Source: Lysobacter sp. Root690
Lineage (GTDB): Bacteria > Pseudomonadota > Gammaproteobacteria > Xanthomonadales > Xanthomonadaceae
DNA length: 64,000 bases
Reading direction: 5' to 3'
NCBI RefSeq assembly: GCF_001427785.1
Contig: NZ_LMHM01000016.1
Span: 483,246 to 547,245 of the forward strand
Part shown: positions 43,487 through 52,219 of the stretch, piece after piece
Layout of the letters: each line of letters opens with the position of its first letter
How positions within the stretch are numbered: position 1 is the stretch's first letter
Notes under the pieces: generated by a model
Told to the model about the DNA's origin: nothing
The model's database searches: none
The model's input: only the letters and a program-made list of their open reading frames with translations
Program-made: the position numbers and the translations under genes

Positions 43487-45844
43487 ATGTTGAAAGAACA
43501 ATTCGTCATAGCGTGCACGCTGACTTTATTGGTCACCTGCATCGCGATGTATGCGATGTACCCCGCCGCCAACGCGCTGGGGCTGATCGACCGTCCTAAC
43601 GCGCGAAAAAAGCACAAAGGCCATATCCCGGTAATCGGCGGGCTGTGTTTCTTCGCCGGGCTGCTCGCCGGCGCGGTCTACCTGGGCCTGCACGATCGCT
43701 TCGCGCTGTGCCTGCTTGGCAGCGCCGCGCTGATCGTGGTGGTCGGCGCGGTCGACGACGCCCGCGACCTGAGCGTGCGCACCCGCCTGCTGGTGCAGAC
43801 CGGCGCGGCCGCGTTGATGATGTCCGGTAGCGGCCTGTATCTGGATCAGCTCGGCGATCTGTTCGGCACCGGCGCGATCCGTCTGGGCTGGCTCGGCATT
43901 CCGGTCACCTTGATCGCGGTGGTCGGCATGATCAACGCCTTCAACATGCTCGACGGCATCGACGGACTCGCCGGCAGCCTGGCCCTGGTCTGCATCGGCG
44001 CGATCTTCCTGTTCGGCGGCGGCAACGCCGGCTCGAGCGGCGCGCTGCCGGTGCTGTTGCTGCTGTTCACCGCGTTGACGCCGTACTTGTTCGTCAATCT
44101 CGGCGGCGTGCCCGGACGCAAACTGTTCATGGGCGATGCCGGCAGCATGCTGATCGGCTACGTGCTCGCCTGGAGCCTGATCTACCTGAGCCAGCGCGGC
44201 TCGCCGCGCATCGACGCGGCCGAGGCGGCGTGGTGCGTGGCCCTGCCGGTGTTCGAAACCCTCACCGTGATGTACCGCCGCGTGCGCAAGGGCTTGTCGC
44301 CGTTCAAGCCCGATCGCCAGCATCTGCATTACATGTTGATCGACCAGGGACGCTCGCCGAACAACGCGCTGCTGACCATGATCGGCATCGCCTGCAGCCT
44401 GATCGCGCTAGGTTATGCGCTGCGCCAGCAACCGGTCGGGATCGGCCTGCTGCTGTTCGCCTCGGCGCTGTGCGTATATGCGATCAGCCTGTCGTACGGC
44501 GGAAAGCTCAAGCGCGCCCTGCTCGAGCCGGCCGCGGACAGCGATAACGAACTGGCGTTTTCGCCGCACAACCCGGGCAAGCTGCCCGAAGCCGAAGCGC
44601 CGGTGCCGCTGGCGTACGCCCGCAACGGCCTGGCCGGCGAACTCGCGGCCACGCCCGCGCCGATGCCCGTAGGAGCCATGCCGCACGCCGCGCGCACGAT
44701 CAAGACCCTGTGCGTGTTCGGCACCCGTCCCGAAGCGATCAAGATGGGGCCGCTGGCGCTGATGCTGGCGCAGGACCCGCGTTTCGACGCGCGCGTGTGC
44801 GTGACCGGCCAGCATCGGCAGATGCTCGATCAGGTGCTGCAGTTGTTCGAGATCCAGCCGCATTTCGATCTGGACATCATGAAGCCCGGTCAGGATCTGA
44901 CCGACATCACCACCGCGATCCTGACCGGCATGAAGAAGGTGCTGTCGGAACTCAAGCCCGATGTGGTGCTGGTCCACGGCGACACCTCGACCACCATGGC
45001 GACCACCCTGGCCGCGTACTACCAGCAGATTCCGGTCGCCCACGTCGAGGCCGGCCTGCGTACCGGCAACCTGTATTCGCCGTGGCCGGAAGAAGCCAAC
45101 CGCAAGCTCACCGGCGCGCTGGCGTCGATGCATTTCGCTCCTACCGAACTGTCCGGACGCAACCTGCTCGACGAAGGCATCCCGACCGGGCGCATCCAGA
45201 TTACCGGCAATACCGTGATCGATGCCTTGCGCGAAGTGCTGCTGCGGATCGAGAACACGCCGTCGCTGCGTCACGAACTCGAATCGCAGTTCGCCTTCCT
45301 CGATCCGAAGCGGCGGGTCGTGCTGGTAACAGGCCACCGTCGCGAGAGCTTCGGCGGCGGCTTCGAACGCATCTGCCACGCGCTGCGCGACACCGCGCTG
45401 CGCCACCCCGATGTCGACATCGTCTATCCGGTGCATCTCAATCCGCAGGTGCGCGAACCGGTCAATCGTCTGCTGCGCGACATCCCGACCATCCATCTGA
45501 TCGAGCCGCTGGACTACCTGCCCTTCGTCTATCTGATGAATGCCGCGCACATCATCCTGACCGACTCGGGCGGCATCCAGGAAGAAGCGCCTTCGCTCGG
45601 CAAGCCGGTGCTGGTCATGCGCGACACCACCGAGCGTCCGGAAGCGGTGTCGGCCGGCACGGTCAAGCTGGTCGGCACCGACCGCAAGCTGATCGCCGAC
45701 GGCATCACCGCGTTGCTCGACGATCGCGCCGCCTACGAGGCGATGAGCTTCGCCCACAACCCCTACGGCGACGGCAAGGCCTGTCAGCGCATCGTCGAAG
45801 CGCTGGCCCTGTTCAAGCACGGCGAATCGCGCCTGGCCGCCTGA
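43487..45844 (+). CDS. Fusion of WecA-type glycosyl-phosphate transferase and UDP-GlcNAc 2-epimerase (WecB)
   Basis: A single 785-residue frame joins two enzymes that are normally separate. Residues 1 to about 340 are a GT4-type polyprenyl-phosphate HexNAc-1-P transferase with about eleven helices and the conserved [36 protein letters not shown] and [19 protein letters not shown] motifs. It would prime repeat-unit synthesis on undecaprenyl phosphate. After an Ala/Pro-rich linker (345-403), residues 405-785 are a non-hydrolysing epimerase making UDP-ManNAc: [79 protein letters not shown]. An internal ATG (44678) with AGGAG two bases before it could permit some separate WecB. wecC follows, so UDP-ManNAcA is the probable product. 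Confidence 0.9.
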   Translation: MLKEQFVIACTLTLLVTCIAMYAMYPAANALGLIDRPNARKKHKGHIPVIGGLCFFAGLLAGAVYLGLHDRFALCLLGSAALIVVVGAVDDARDLSVRTRLLVQTGAAALMMSGSGLYLDQLGDLFGTGAIRLGWLGIPVTLIAVVGMINAFNMLDGIDGLAGSLALVCIGAIFLFGGGNAGSSGALPVLLLLFTALTPYLFVNLGGVPGRKLFMGDAGSMLIGYVLAWSLIYLSQRGSPRIDAAEAAWCVALPVFETLTVMYRRVRKGLSPFKPDRQHLHYMLIDQGRSPNNALLTMIGIACSLIALGYALRQQPVGIGLLLFASALCVYAISLSYGGKLKRALLEPAADSDNELAFSPHNPGKLPEAEAPVPLAYARNGLAGELAATPAPMPVGAMPHAARTIKTLCVFGTRPEAIKMGPLALMLAQDPRFDARVCVTGQHRQMLDQVLQLFEIQPHFDLDIMKPGQDLTDITTAILTGMKKVLSELKPDVVLVHGDTSTTMATTLAAYYQQIPVAHVEAGLRTGNLYSPWPEEANRKLTGALASMHFAPTELSGRNLLDEGIPTGRIQITGNTVIDALREVLLRIENTPSLRHELESQFAFLDPKRRVVLVTGHRRESFGGGFERICHALRDTALRHPDVDIVYPVHLNPQVREPVNRLLRDIPTIHLIEPLDYLPFVYLMNAAHIILTDSGGIQEEAPSLGKPVLVMRDTTERPEAVSAGTVKLVGTDRKLIADGITALLDDRAAYEAMSFAHNPYGDGKACQRIVEALALFKHGESRLAA

Positions 45845-45857
45845 GTTTCCTTCCCTT

Positions 45858-45883
45858 CGCCGCGGACCTTCGCGTCCGCGGCG
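45858..45883 (+). other. Intercistronic hairpin between the wecA-wecB fusion and wecC
   Basis: A perfect 10-bp GC-rich stem (45858-45867 with 45874-45883) with a six-base loop lies 14 bases past the stop. No T-tract follows, so it is more likely an RNA-stability or partial-termination element inside the operon than a full terminator. Confidence 0.5.
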
Positions 45884-45929
45884 GATACGACACCCATTGC
45901 GCCTCCCCACGGGGCCTACCGGAGTTTCC

Positions 45930-47186
45930 ATGAGTTTCGACACCGTCAGCGTCATCGGCCTGGGCTACATCGGCCTTCCCACCGCCGCCGCCTTCGCCGC
46001 CGCGCGCAAGCGCGTGATCGGCATCGACGTCACCGCCTCGATCGTCGACACCATCAACCGCGGCGAGATCCACATCATCGAACCCGAGCTCGACGCCGCG
46101 GTGCGCGCCGCGGTATCTGGCGGTTTCCTGCGCGCCTCGCTGCGGCCCGAGGCCGCCGACGCGTTCCTGATCGCTGTGCCGACGCCGTTCAAGAACGATC
46201 ACGAACCCGACCTGAGCTACATCGAAGCGGCGGCGAAATCGCTCGCGTCGGTGTTGCGCAAGGGCGATCTGGTGGTGCTCGAATCGACTTCGCCGGTCGG
46301 CGCCACCGAACAGTTGGCCGCGTGGCTGGCGGCCGCCCGTTCCGACCTGAGCTTTCCGCAGGACGCCGGCGAGCAGGCCGACGTCAACATCGCCTACTGC
46401 CCCGAGCGCGTGCTGCCGGGCCACGTGATGCGCGAACTGATCGAAAACGACCGGGTGATCGGCGGCATGACCGCGCGCTGTTCGCAGCGCGCCTGCGAGC
46501 TGTACAAGAGCTTCGTGCGCGGCGAGTGCATCGTCACCAACGCGCGCACCGCAGAGATGTGCAAGCTCACCGAGAACGCGTTCCGCGACGTCAACATCGC
46601 CTTCGCCAACGAGCTGTCGATCATCTGCGACAAGCTCGGCATCAACGTCTGGGATCTGGTCGGCCTGGCCAACCGCCATCCGCGCGTCAACATTCTTCAG
46701 CCCGGCCCGGGCGTCGGCGGCCACTGCATCGCGGTCGACCCGTGGTTCATCGTCGACAGCGCGCCGGAGGAGGCACGCTTGATCCGCACCGCGCGCGAGG
46801 TCAACAACGGCAAGCCCGGCTGGGTCATCAACAAGATCGACGAAGCGATCGCGCAGGCCAAGGCCGACGGCAAGCAGCGCGAGGACCTGACCATCGCGGT
46901 GTTCGGCCTGGCGTTCAAGCCCGATATCGACGATCTGCGCGAAAGCCCGGCGCTCGACATCGCGGTCGAACTCGCTGGCCGCCATCCCGGCCGCGTGCTC
47001 GCGGTCGAGCCGCATATCTCGGTGCTGCCGGCCAAGCTCGATTCGTCGAAGTTGATTCTGGTCGATCTGCCGACCGCCAGCGCCCAGGCCGACATCGCGG
47101 TGCTGCTGGTCGATCACAAACCGTTCAAGGAGCACAGCTTGCCCGGCCACATGAAGATCATCGACACCAAGGGCATCTGGACCTGA
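45930..47186 (+). CDS. wecC: UDP-N-acetyl-D-mannosamine dehydrogenase (WecC family)
   Basis: Oxidises UDP-ManNAc with NAD+ to UDP-ManNAcA. The 418-residue product has the N-terminal Rossmann motif VIGLGYIGLPTAAAFA, the IAVPTPFKNDHEPDLSYIEA segment, active-site region GPGVGGHCIAVDPWFIVD with catalytic Cys, and the C-terminal NAD-sugar domain (VFGLAFKPDIDDLRESPALD). Start ATG at 45930 has GGAG five bases upstream. WecC rather than Ugd is favoured because a WecB domain is encoded immediately before and by the IAVPTPF/ESTSPVG pattern. Confidence 0.9.
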   Translation: MSFDTVSVIGLGYIGLPTAAAFAAARKRVIGIDVTASIVDTINRGEIHIIEPELDAAVRAAVSGGFLRASLRPEAADAFLIAVPTPFKNDHEPDLSYIEAAAKSLASVLRKGDLVVLESTSPVGATEQLAAWLAAARSDLSFPQDAGEQADVNIAYCPERVLPGHVMRELIENDRVIGGMTARCSQRACELYKSFVRGECIVTNARTAEMCKLTENAFRDVNIAFANELSIICDKLGINVWDLVGLANRHPRVNILQPGPGVGGHCIAVDPWFIVDSAPEEARLIRTAREVNNGKPGWVINKIDEAIAQAKADGKQREDLTIAVFGLAFKPDIDDLRESPALDIAVELAGRHPGRVLAVEPHISVLPAKLDSSKLILVDLPTASAQADIAVLLVDHKPFKEHSLPGHMKIIDTKGIWT

Positions 47187-47217
47187 GCGCCGGCGCGCTC
47201 GATCCGGACCAAAGCCC

Positions 47218-48510
47218 ATGATGCGACGCCTGATCGGCACCGCCAGTCTGTCCGCGCTCAGCGCGCTCGCCTCGCGCGGCGCGCTGTTCGCCGGCGTGCT
47301 CGCGGCCGCGCATTTTCTCGGTCCGACCGCGTTCGGCCAGTTCACCCTGATCCAGACCACCGCGCTGCTGTTCACCACGTTCTGCGCGCTGAGCCTGGGC
47401 CAGATGGCGACCAAGATCGTATCCGAGGCGGTGGCGACGAAACCCGAACGCATCGCCGCGGCGCTGACCGTGTCCTACGGTTCGGCGCTGCTGGCGTCGC
47501 TGTTGTTCGCCGGTTTGCTGCTGGTGTTTTCGCAGCCGTTGGCGGTGCGCGTCGGCGGTTCGGCGGACCTGGTCGCGGTGTACGCGAGTTCTTCGTTGCT
47601 GGTGCTGACCGGTTTCATCGGCGCGGTCCAGAACGGGGTCGCGCTGGCGCTGCACAAGGTCAAGCAGCAGGCGCTGGCCAACCTGATCACCGCGCCGCTG
47701 GTGTTCGGCATCATGCTGCTGGCGGCGAGCCGGCGCGATATCGGCTGGGCGGTGTACGGCTCGATCGCCGCGCAATGGCTGATCGTGATCGGCCAGGAAC
47801 GGGTGCTGCGCCGCTACCGGCGCGAGCACGACTGTCCCTTGTCGTGGTCGGCGCCGCGACGCGAGGAGTGGGCGGTGGTGTGGCGGCTGGGCCTGCCGTC
47901 GTCGCTGTCGGGCCTGCTGACCATGCCGGCGATCTGGCTGTCGATGGCGATGCTGTCGCACAGCATCGATGGCGCGACCGAACTGGGCAATTTCTCGCTC
48001 GGCAATCAGGCCCGCTCGATCCTGCTGTTCGGCATGGGCGTGGTCGCCAACGCCACCCTGCCCTTGCTCGCGTCGGCCGCGGCGCGCGGCGCCAGCGGCG
48101 AGGCCAGCAGCGCCTTGCGCCATTCGATCGCGTTGCTGGTGATCGCCACCAGCGCGATCGCGATGGTGCTGGCGATGGCCGCGCCGTTCTTCATCCATCG
48201 CCTCGCGCCGGCCTATATCGACGCGATCGTGCCGCTGCAATGGCTGCTGTTGTCGGCCATCGCCACCGCGCCGACCACGGTGCTGATGCGCAAGGCCACC
48301 GCCGACGGCCGGCCCGGCGTGCTGCTCGCCGGCAACGGCGTGTTCGCGCTGGCGCTGATCGGCGCCAGCGTGGCCTCGCTGCATCTGCACGGCGGCGCGA
48401 CGGGGCTGGCGATCGCCTATCTGATCGCTTCGAGCCTGCAACTGGCGACCTATTCCCTGTGCAACCGCCGCGAGTTCCGCTGGAACTCGGCGACCGGCGG
48501 CAGCCGATGA
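47218..48510 (+). CDS. wzx: Wzx-type polysaccharide repeat-unit flippase
   Basis: Moves the lipid-linked repeat unit to the periplasmic face. The 430-residue, highly hydrophobic protein has about 12-14 helices and the MOP/MATE-like N-terminus of the polysaccharide biosynthesis family (SRGALFAGVLAAAHFLGPTA then FGQFTLIQTTALLF). It begins at ATG-ATG 47218, 31 bases after wecC. Sequence divergence among flippases makes substrate prediction impossible. Confidence 0.85.
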   Translation: MMRRLIGTASLSALSALASRGALFAGVLAAAHFLGPTAFGQFTLIQTTALLFTTFCALSLGQMATKIVSEAVATKPERIAAALTVSYGSALLASLLFAGLLLVFSQPLAVRVGGSADLVAVYASSSLLVLTGFIGAVQNGVALALHKVKQQALANLITAPLVFGIMLLAASRRDIGWAVYGSIAAQWLIVIGQERVLRRYRREHDCPLSWSAPRREEWAVVWRLGLPSSLSGLLTMPAIWLSMAMLSHSIDGATELGNFSLGNQARSILLFGMGVVANATLPLLASAAARGASGEASSALRHSIALLVIATSAIAMVLAMAAPFFIHRLAPAYIDAIVPLQWLLLSAIATAPTTVLMRKATADGRPGVLLAGNGVFALALIGASVASLHLHGGATGLAIAYLIASSLQLATYSLCNRREFRWNSATGGSR

Positions 48511-48520
48511 GAACATTCCT

Positions 48521-49039
48521 ATGAAAGCCCTGCGATTGATCAAGAAAGCCGTGGTCCTGACCGTGATCCGGGTCGGCTGGTTCATCAAGCCCGGCCTGGT
48601 GACGCGTCTGTACGCCTGGTTCCTGCGTTCGGAAGGCGCCAACGTCGAGGCCGATCCGAATTACCTGTCGGCGAAGATCTGGTTCGACGGCACCGACTAT
48701 TCGCTGATCAGCCTCGGCCGCGGCTGCACGATCTCCAGCAACGTGCGCATCCTCACTCACGACTGGGCGATCCATACCGTCGCCAAGGAGCTCGGGCTCA
48801 AGTTCGATACGCCGCAAGGGCGGATCCGGCCGATTTCGATCGGCCGTCACGCCTTCATCGGCACCGGCTCGATCATCATGCCCGGCACCGACATCGGCGC
48901 GGGCTGCATCGTCGGCGCCGGTACCGTGGTGCGCGGCACGATTCCGCCGTTGAGCATAGTGATCGGCAACCCCAGCCAGATCGTCGGCTCGGTCAGCGAC
49001 TATGTCGACAAGTCGCTGCGCAAGGGCCGCGAGGCCTGA
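48521..49039 (+). CDS. Left-handed beta-helix acyltransferase (hexapeptide family)
   Basis: A 172-residue protein whose C-terminal two-thirds show hexapeptide repeats (LISLGRGCTISSNVRI, ISIGRHAFIGTGSIIMPGTD, IGAGCIVGAGTVVRG, then IPPLSIVIGNPSQIVG) and a catalytic-type His in ILTHDWAIH. It likely O-acetylates or otherwise acylates a sugar of the repeat unit. A hydrophobic N-terminus (AVVLTVIRVGWFIKPGLVTR) may associate with the membrane. Ten bases separate it from wzx. Confidence 0.85.
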   Translation: MKALRLIKKAVVLTVIRVGWFIKPGLVTRLYAWFLRSEGANVEADPNYLSAKIWFDGTDYSLISLGRGCTISSNVRILTHDWAIHTVAKELGLKFDTPQGRIRPISIGRHAFIGTGSIIMPGTDIGAGCIVGAGTVVRGTIPPLSIVIGNPSQIVGSVSDYVDKSLRKGREA

Positions 49040-49046
49040 GCCGCGC

Positions 49047-50252
49047 ATGCGCATTCCCGCTCCCCGGCTGTTCCTGGCACCGGCCGCGCTCGGCGCGTTC
49101 CTGCTGTCGGGCTGGGCCTCGGTGTTCTTCAGCGTCGATACCGACGTAGTGCAGTACGCGGCGATCGCCGCGACCATCGGGCTGGGCGCGTTTTCGCTGT
49201 CGTATTCGGGCTTGAACCGGTTTGCGTTCCTGTTGCCGATCATCGCGACCCTGATCGTGTTCGCGCAGATTTCCTTCCTCGACACGCGCCAGCCGCATCC
49301 GCCCAAGGAACTCAAGTTCTATCTGATCCTGGTGTTCTGCGCCTACTGCGCCTGCTTCGTGCTGCGCGGCAAGGCCGCCGAGCATTTCGTGCGCATCTAC
49401 GTGGCGCTGTGCTTCGCCCTGAGCCTGGCCGCGCTCGGCTTCAACCGCACCGCCGACACCGGCGCGCAGCGTTTGATGCAGGGCGAAGGCAACCCGATCT
49501 GGATCGCGCGCGCGGCCGGCACCGCGATCATGTACTTCGGCTACCGATTGTTGATCGAACCGCGCCATCGCAGCCTGCGCCTGCTCGCGCTGCTGCCGTG
49601 CGTGGCGGCGTTGATCCTGGCCGGTTCGCGCGGCCCGATCCTGTCGTTGCTGCTCGGCCTGGGCGCGCTGGTGGTGATGACCAACCGCGGCGCGCTGCTG
49701 CTGTCGCGCAAGCTCTGGGCGGCGGGCGTACTGGTCGTGCTGCTGGCGATCGCGGCGGTGGTGCTGGCGCCGCAGGGCATCCAGGATCGCCTCGCCAGCC
49801 TGTTCGTCAGCAACTACAGCGGCAGCGACGTGCTGCGCATGAATTTGTATGAGGTGTCGTTCGGCATGTTGCGCGAAACCCTGTTCGGCCACGGCTTCGG
49901 CGCGTTCGAAGCCAGCGGCGCGCTGCAGCCGTATCCGCACAATCTGCTGATCGAAGCGCTGATCGAACCGGGCCTGATCTTCAGCGCGTTCTTCTTCGCC
50001 CTGATCGTCTACGCAATCCGTCGCCTCTACCTCACCGCCAAGCGCGACCAGGGCCGCGAACTGGTGCCGACCTTCCTGTGCGCGCTGGCGATCTATTCGC
50101 TGGCCAACGCGATGTTCAGCGGCGACATCACCAGCCCGAAGGAACTGTACCTGTGCCTGTTCTTCGCGCTGTCGACCGCGCTGGCGGTGCGGCGAGGACC
50201 GCAGCCGACACCGATGCCACCGCCGCCATCTCGCCACCCCATCCCGACCTGA
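49047..50252 (+). CDS. wzy: Wzy-type polysaccharide polymerase (O-antigen ligase/polymerase fold)
   Basis: Joins repeat units into polymer in the periplasm. The 401-residue protein has about 10-12 helices and a polymerase-like central loop. The C-terminal Wzy_C-type region includes FGHGFGAFEASGALQPYPHN, then LLIEALIEPGLIFSAFFFAL, with the HN-LIE pattern seen in this superfamily, and an AGSRGPILSLLLGLGAL segment. ATG at 49047 is eight bases after the acyltransferase stop. Gene symbol follows role in the cluster. Confidence 0.83.
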   Translation: MRIPAPRLFLAPAALGAFLLSGWASVFFSVDTDVVQYAAIAATIGLGAFSLSYSGLNRFAFLLPIIATLIVFAQISFLDTRQPHPPKELKFYLILVFCAYCACFVLRGKAAEHFVRIYVALCFALSLAALGFNRTADTGAQRLMQGEGNPIWIARAAGTAIMYFGYRLLIEPRHRSLRLLALLPCVAALILAGSRGPILSLLLGLGALVVMTNRGALLLSRKLWAAGVLVVLLAIAAVVLAPQGIQDRLASLFVSNYSGSDVLRMNLYEVSFGMLRETLFGHGFGAFEASGALQPYPHNLLIEALIEPGLIFSAFFFALIVYAIRRLYLTAKRDQGRELVPTFLCALAIYSLANAMFSGDITSPKELYLCLFFALSTALAVRRGPQPTPMPPPPSRHPIPT

Positions 50253-50266
50253 GCGAATCACACATC

Positions 50267-50301
50267 TCGAATCACCAATCCCCAATCCCGAATCCCGAGC
50301 C
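50267..50301. repeat. Short AATCCC-type tandem repeat before a glycosyltransferase gene
   Basis: An imperfect run of AATC-plus-three-base units (AATCACC, AATCCCC, AATCCCG, AATCCCG) fills the 53-base gap between wzy and the next gene. Such heptamer arrays are, as I recall, a recurrent intergenic element of Xanthomonadaceae genomes. Here it takes the place of a normal Shine-Dalgarno region for the 50306 start. Confidence 0.6.
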
Positions 50302-50305
50302 AAAA

Positions 50306-51403
50306 ATGCAAGCGATCATCCTGGGCCAAGGCAATCCCTACCTGAAGAATCCGTACCTGAGCAAACTGTCGAAAGTGCTCGACAGCGCCAGCGTGCCGTA
50401 CGAGTTCTGGATATGGAGCCGCGACAAACAGCCCGCCGATCTGCCCAAGGTCAAGGTGTTGTTGAACTTCGGTTCCTGGGGCGGTGGCGCGGTCAACGCG
50501 CTGGGCTACGCGCTGTGGGTGGCTTGGCTGAGCGTGCGCGTGTTCGCCCAGCCGCGCGCCGGGGTGTACTTCTGCTCGCGCCTGGACGCGGCGCTGCCGT
50601 GCGCGCTGGTCGCCTCGGTGCGGCGTTGCCGCTATGTGTTTCTCGACCGCGACAAGCTTTCCAAAAGCTATGCCTGGCCCGCGCCAGTGAAACGCATGAT
50701 CGAAGCGATCGAAGGTTTCGTCGGCCGTCGCGCCAGCCTGCATGTGGTGCCCGGCTCGTCGCGCGCCGGCGACAACGACAACGACAATCTGCGGATCGTG
50801 CGCAACACCCCGCACACCGAGGTGATCGAACGCGCGCGCAGTCTCGCCGAGCGCCTGCCGCCACGCAGCGGTCGTCTGCGGGTGCTGATCAGTGGGCTGA
50901 TCTCGCCCGAACGGGGCGCGCGGATGATGCGCGAGGCGATCGAACGCACCCAGGGCGAGGTCGAATTCATCGGCGCCGGCCGTCTTCTCGGCGAGGATGC
51001 GCAACGCCTGGCCGAACGCATGGGCCCGGACTATCGCGGCATCGTCAGCAACGAGGACGCCTTGGCGCTGCTGCTGAGCGCCGACCTGGTGCTGGCGTTC
51101 TACGACCCGGCCCTGGAGATCAACCGCCTGGCCGAACCGAACAAATGGTTCGACTGCGCGGCGCTGCAGATTCCCTTCGTCACCAACCCCGGCCTGCTGA
51201 CCTCGGCGCCGTTCGAGCAGCACCAGGCCTGCTTCATGTGCGAGTACGGCGACGGCGAACGACTGGCCGCGCAACTGCTGCAGATCGCCGCCGACCGTTC
51301 CTTGCTGGAAACCCGCCGCGCCGGTCTGCGCCAGTTGCGTTACGAAGCCTGGGATACCGCGATGGCGCGGGTCATCGCCGAGTGCGTGAGGCTGGCGCCA
51401 TGA
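50306..51403 (+). CDS. Predicted GT-B-fold glycosyltransferase
   Basis: A 365-residue soluble protein that probably adds one sugar to the repeat unit. The N-terminal half begins MQAIILGQGNPYLKNPYLSK and contains VLLNFGSWGGGAVNALG. The C-terminal half has a GT-B donor-site pattern: LRVLISGLISPERGARMMRE, VEFIGAGRLL, NEDALALLLSADLVLAFYDP and EPNKWFDCAALQIPFVTN. Donor and linkage unknown. No clear Shine-Dalgarno; the gap upstream is the AATCCC repeat. The stop overlaps the next ATG by four bases. Confidence 0.75.
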   Translation: MQAIILGQGNPYLKNPYLSKLSKVLDSASVPYEFWIWSRDKQPADLPKVKVLLNFGSWGGGAVNALGYALWVAWLSVRVFAQPRAGVYFCSRLDAALPCALVASVRRCRYVFLDRDKLSKSYAWPAPVKRMIEAIEGFVGRRASLHVVPGSSRAGDNDNDNLRIVRNTPHTEVIERARSLAERLPPRSGRLRVLISGLISPERGARMMREAIERTQGEVEFIGAGRLLGEDAQRLAERMGPDYRGIVSNEDALALLLSADLVLAFYDPALEINRLAEPNKWFDCAALQIPFVTNPGLLTSAPFEQHQACFMCEYGDGERLAAQLLQIAADRSLLETRRAGLRQLRYEAWDTAMARVIAECVRLAP

Positions 51404-52164
51404 GCCGACGCGGCACGCTGTTGCTGACGATGCTGCTGGTCACCGCGCCGCTCGGCGCGCGCGCCGGTGAGCGCGGCTTCGTCCTGTACAACAACACCAA
51501 GTACACCGACCTGGTCGACCAGCGCCTGGCGATCGCGCGTTCCAATCTGGTCGGCGAACCGCACCTGCCGGAACTGCGCGACGGCATCATGCCCGATGAG
51601 CAACGCTTCAAGGCCGCGGTCAAGGCCAACGTGAAGAATCCCGGCCCGCTGGTGCTGGACTTCGAACACATCAACCTCAGCCGCGACGCCGAGGTGTCGG
51701 CCAAGCATCTGCAGATGCTGCAGACCCTCGCGCGCTGGGCGCACGAGGCCGCGCCCGGACGCAAGATCGGCTACTACGGTTTCCCCGGCGCGATCGACCA
51801 CGCCGATCCGCAACGCGCCAAGCAACTGGCGGCTTCGGTCGATCTGTTCTTCCCCTCGCTGTACACCGTCGACGACGACCGCGATCGCTGGCGCCGACGC
51901 ATGGACAATATGGTCGCGGCGGCGCGCAAGCTCGATCCGGACAAACCGGTGCTGGCCTTCATCTGGCCGCAATACCACGACGCCACCCCGCGCAGCGCGC
52001 AGTTCGTGCCGGCCGACTACTGGCGCTTTCAGCTCGATCAGCTCCAGCGCGCCGCCGATGGCGCGGTGATCTGGAGCAAGCGCGTCGATGGCGGCGACCG
52101 CGACTGGGTGCCGGTCACCCGCAGTTTCCTCGACAAGGCCGCGCGCGCCGCGCCCGAGCGCTGA
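51400..52164 (+). CDS. Secreted barrel-type protein, possible glycoside hydrolase, EPS locus
   Basis: A 254-residue exported protein (signal TLLLTMLLVTAPLGARA). The body has barrel-like strands: RGFVLYNNTKYTDLVDQRLA, PGPLVLDFEHINLSRD with acidic residues, RKIGYYGFPGAIDHADPQ, VDLFFPSLYTVDDDRDRW and KPVLAFIWPQYHD. The YYGFP and FPSLY pattern recalls hyaluronidase-like and other TIM-barrel glycosidases. Acidic residues on the strand ends could be catalytic, but no family is certain. ATGA coupling to the glycosyltransferase places it in the pathway, perhaps trimming polymer in the periplasm. Confidence 0.6.
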   Translation: MSRRGTLLLTMLLVTAPLGARAGERGFVLYNNTKYTDLVDQRLAIARSNLVGEPHLPELRDGIMPDEQRFKAAVKANVKNPGPLVLDFEHINLSRDAEVSAKHLQMLQTLARWAHEAAPGRKIGYYGFPGAIDHADPQRAKQLAASVDLFFPSLYTVDDDRDRWRRRMDNMVAAARKLDPDKPVLAFIWPQYHDATPRSAQFVPADYWRFQLDQLQRAADGAVIWSKRVDGGDRDWVPVTRSFLDKAARAAPER

Positions 52165-52219
52165 GCGCGCGCAACGCGCCTGTCCCTTCCCGAATACTCG
52201 CTCACGCACTGGAATCACC

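Noticed and set aside
44678-45844. Treating wecB as a separate gene starting at the internal ATG
   Set aside because: The frame is open from 43487 with no stop, and AGGAG is only two bases from the ATG, too close for efficient initiation. Kept as a possible secondary product only.
44408-45955. A 515-codon minus-strand open frame opposite the WecB domain
   Set aside because: The plus strand carries unmistakable epimerase motifs; the minus frame is His/Gln/Arg-rich noise.
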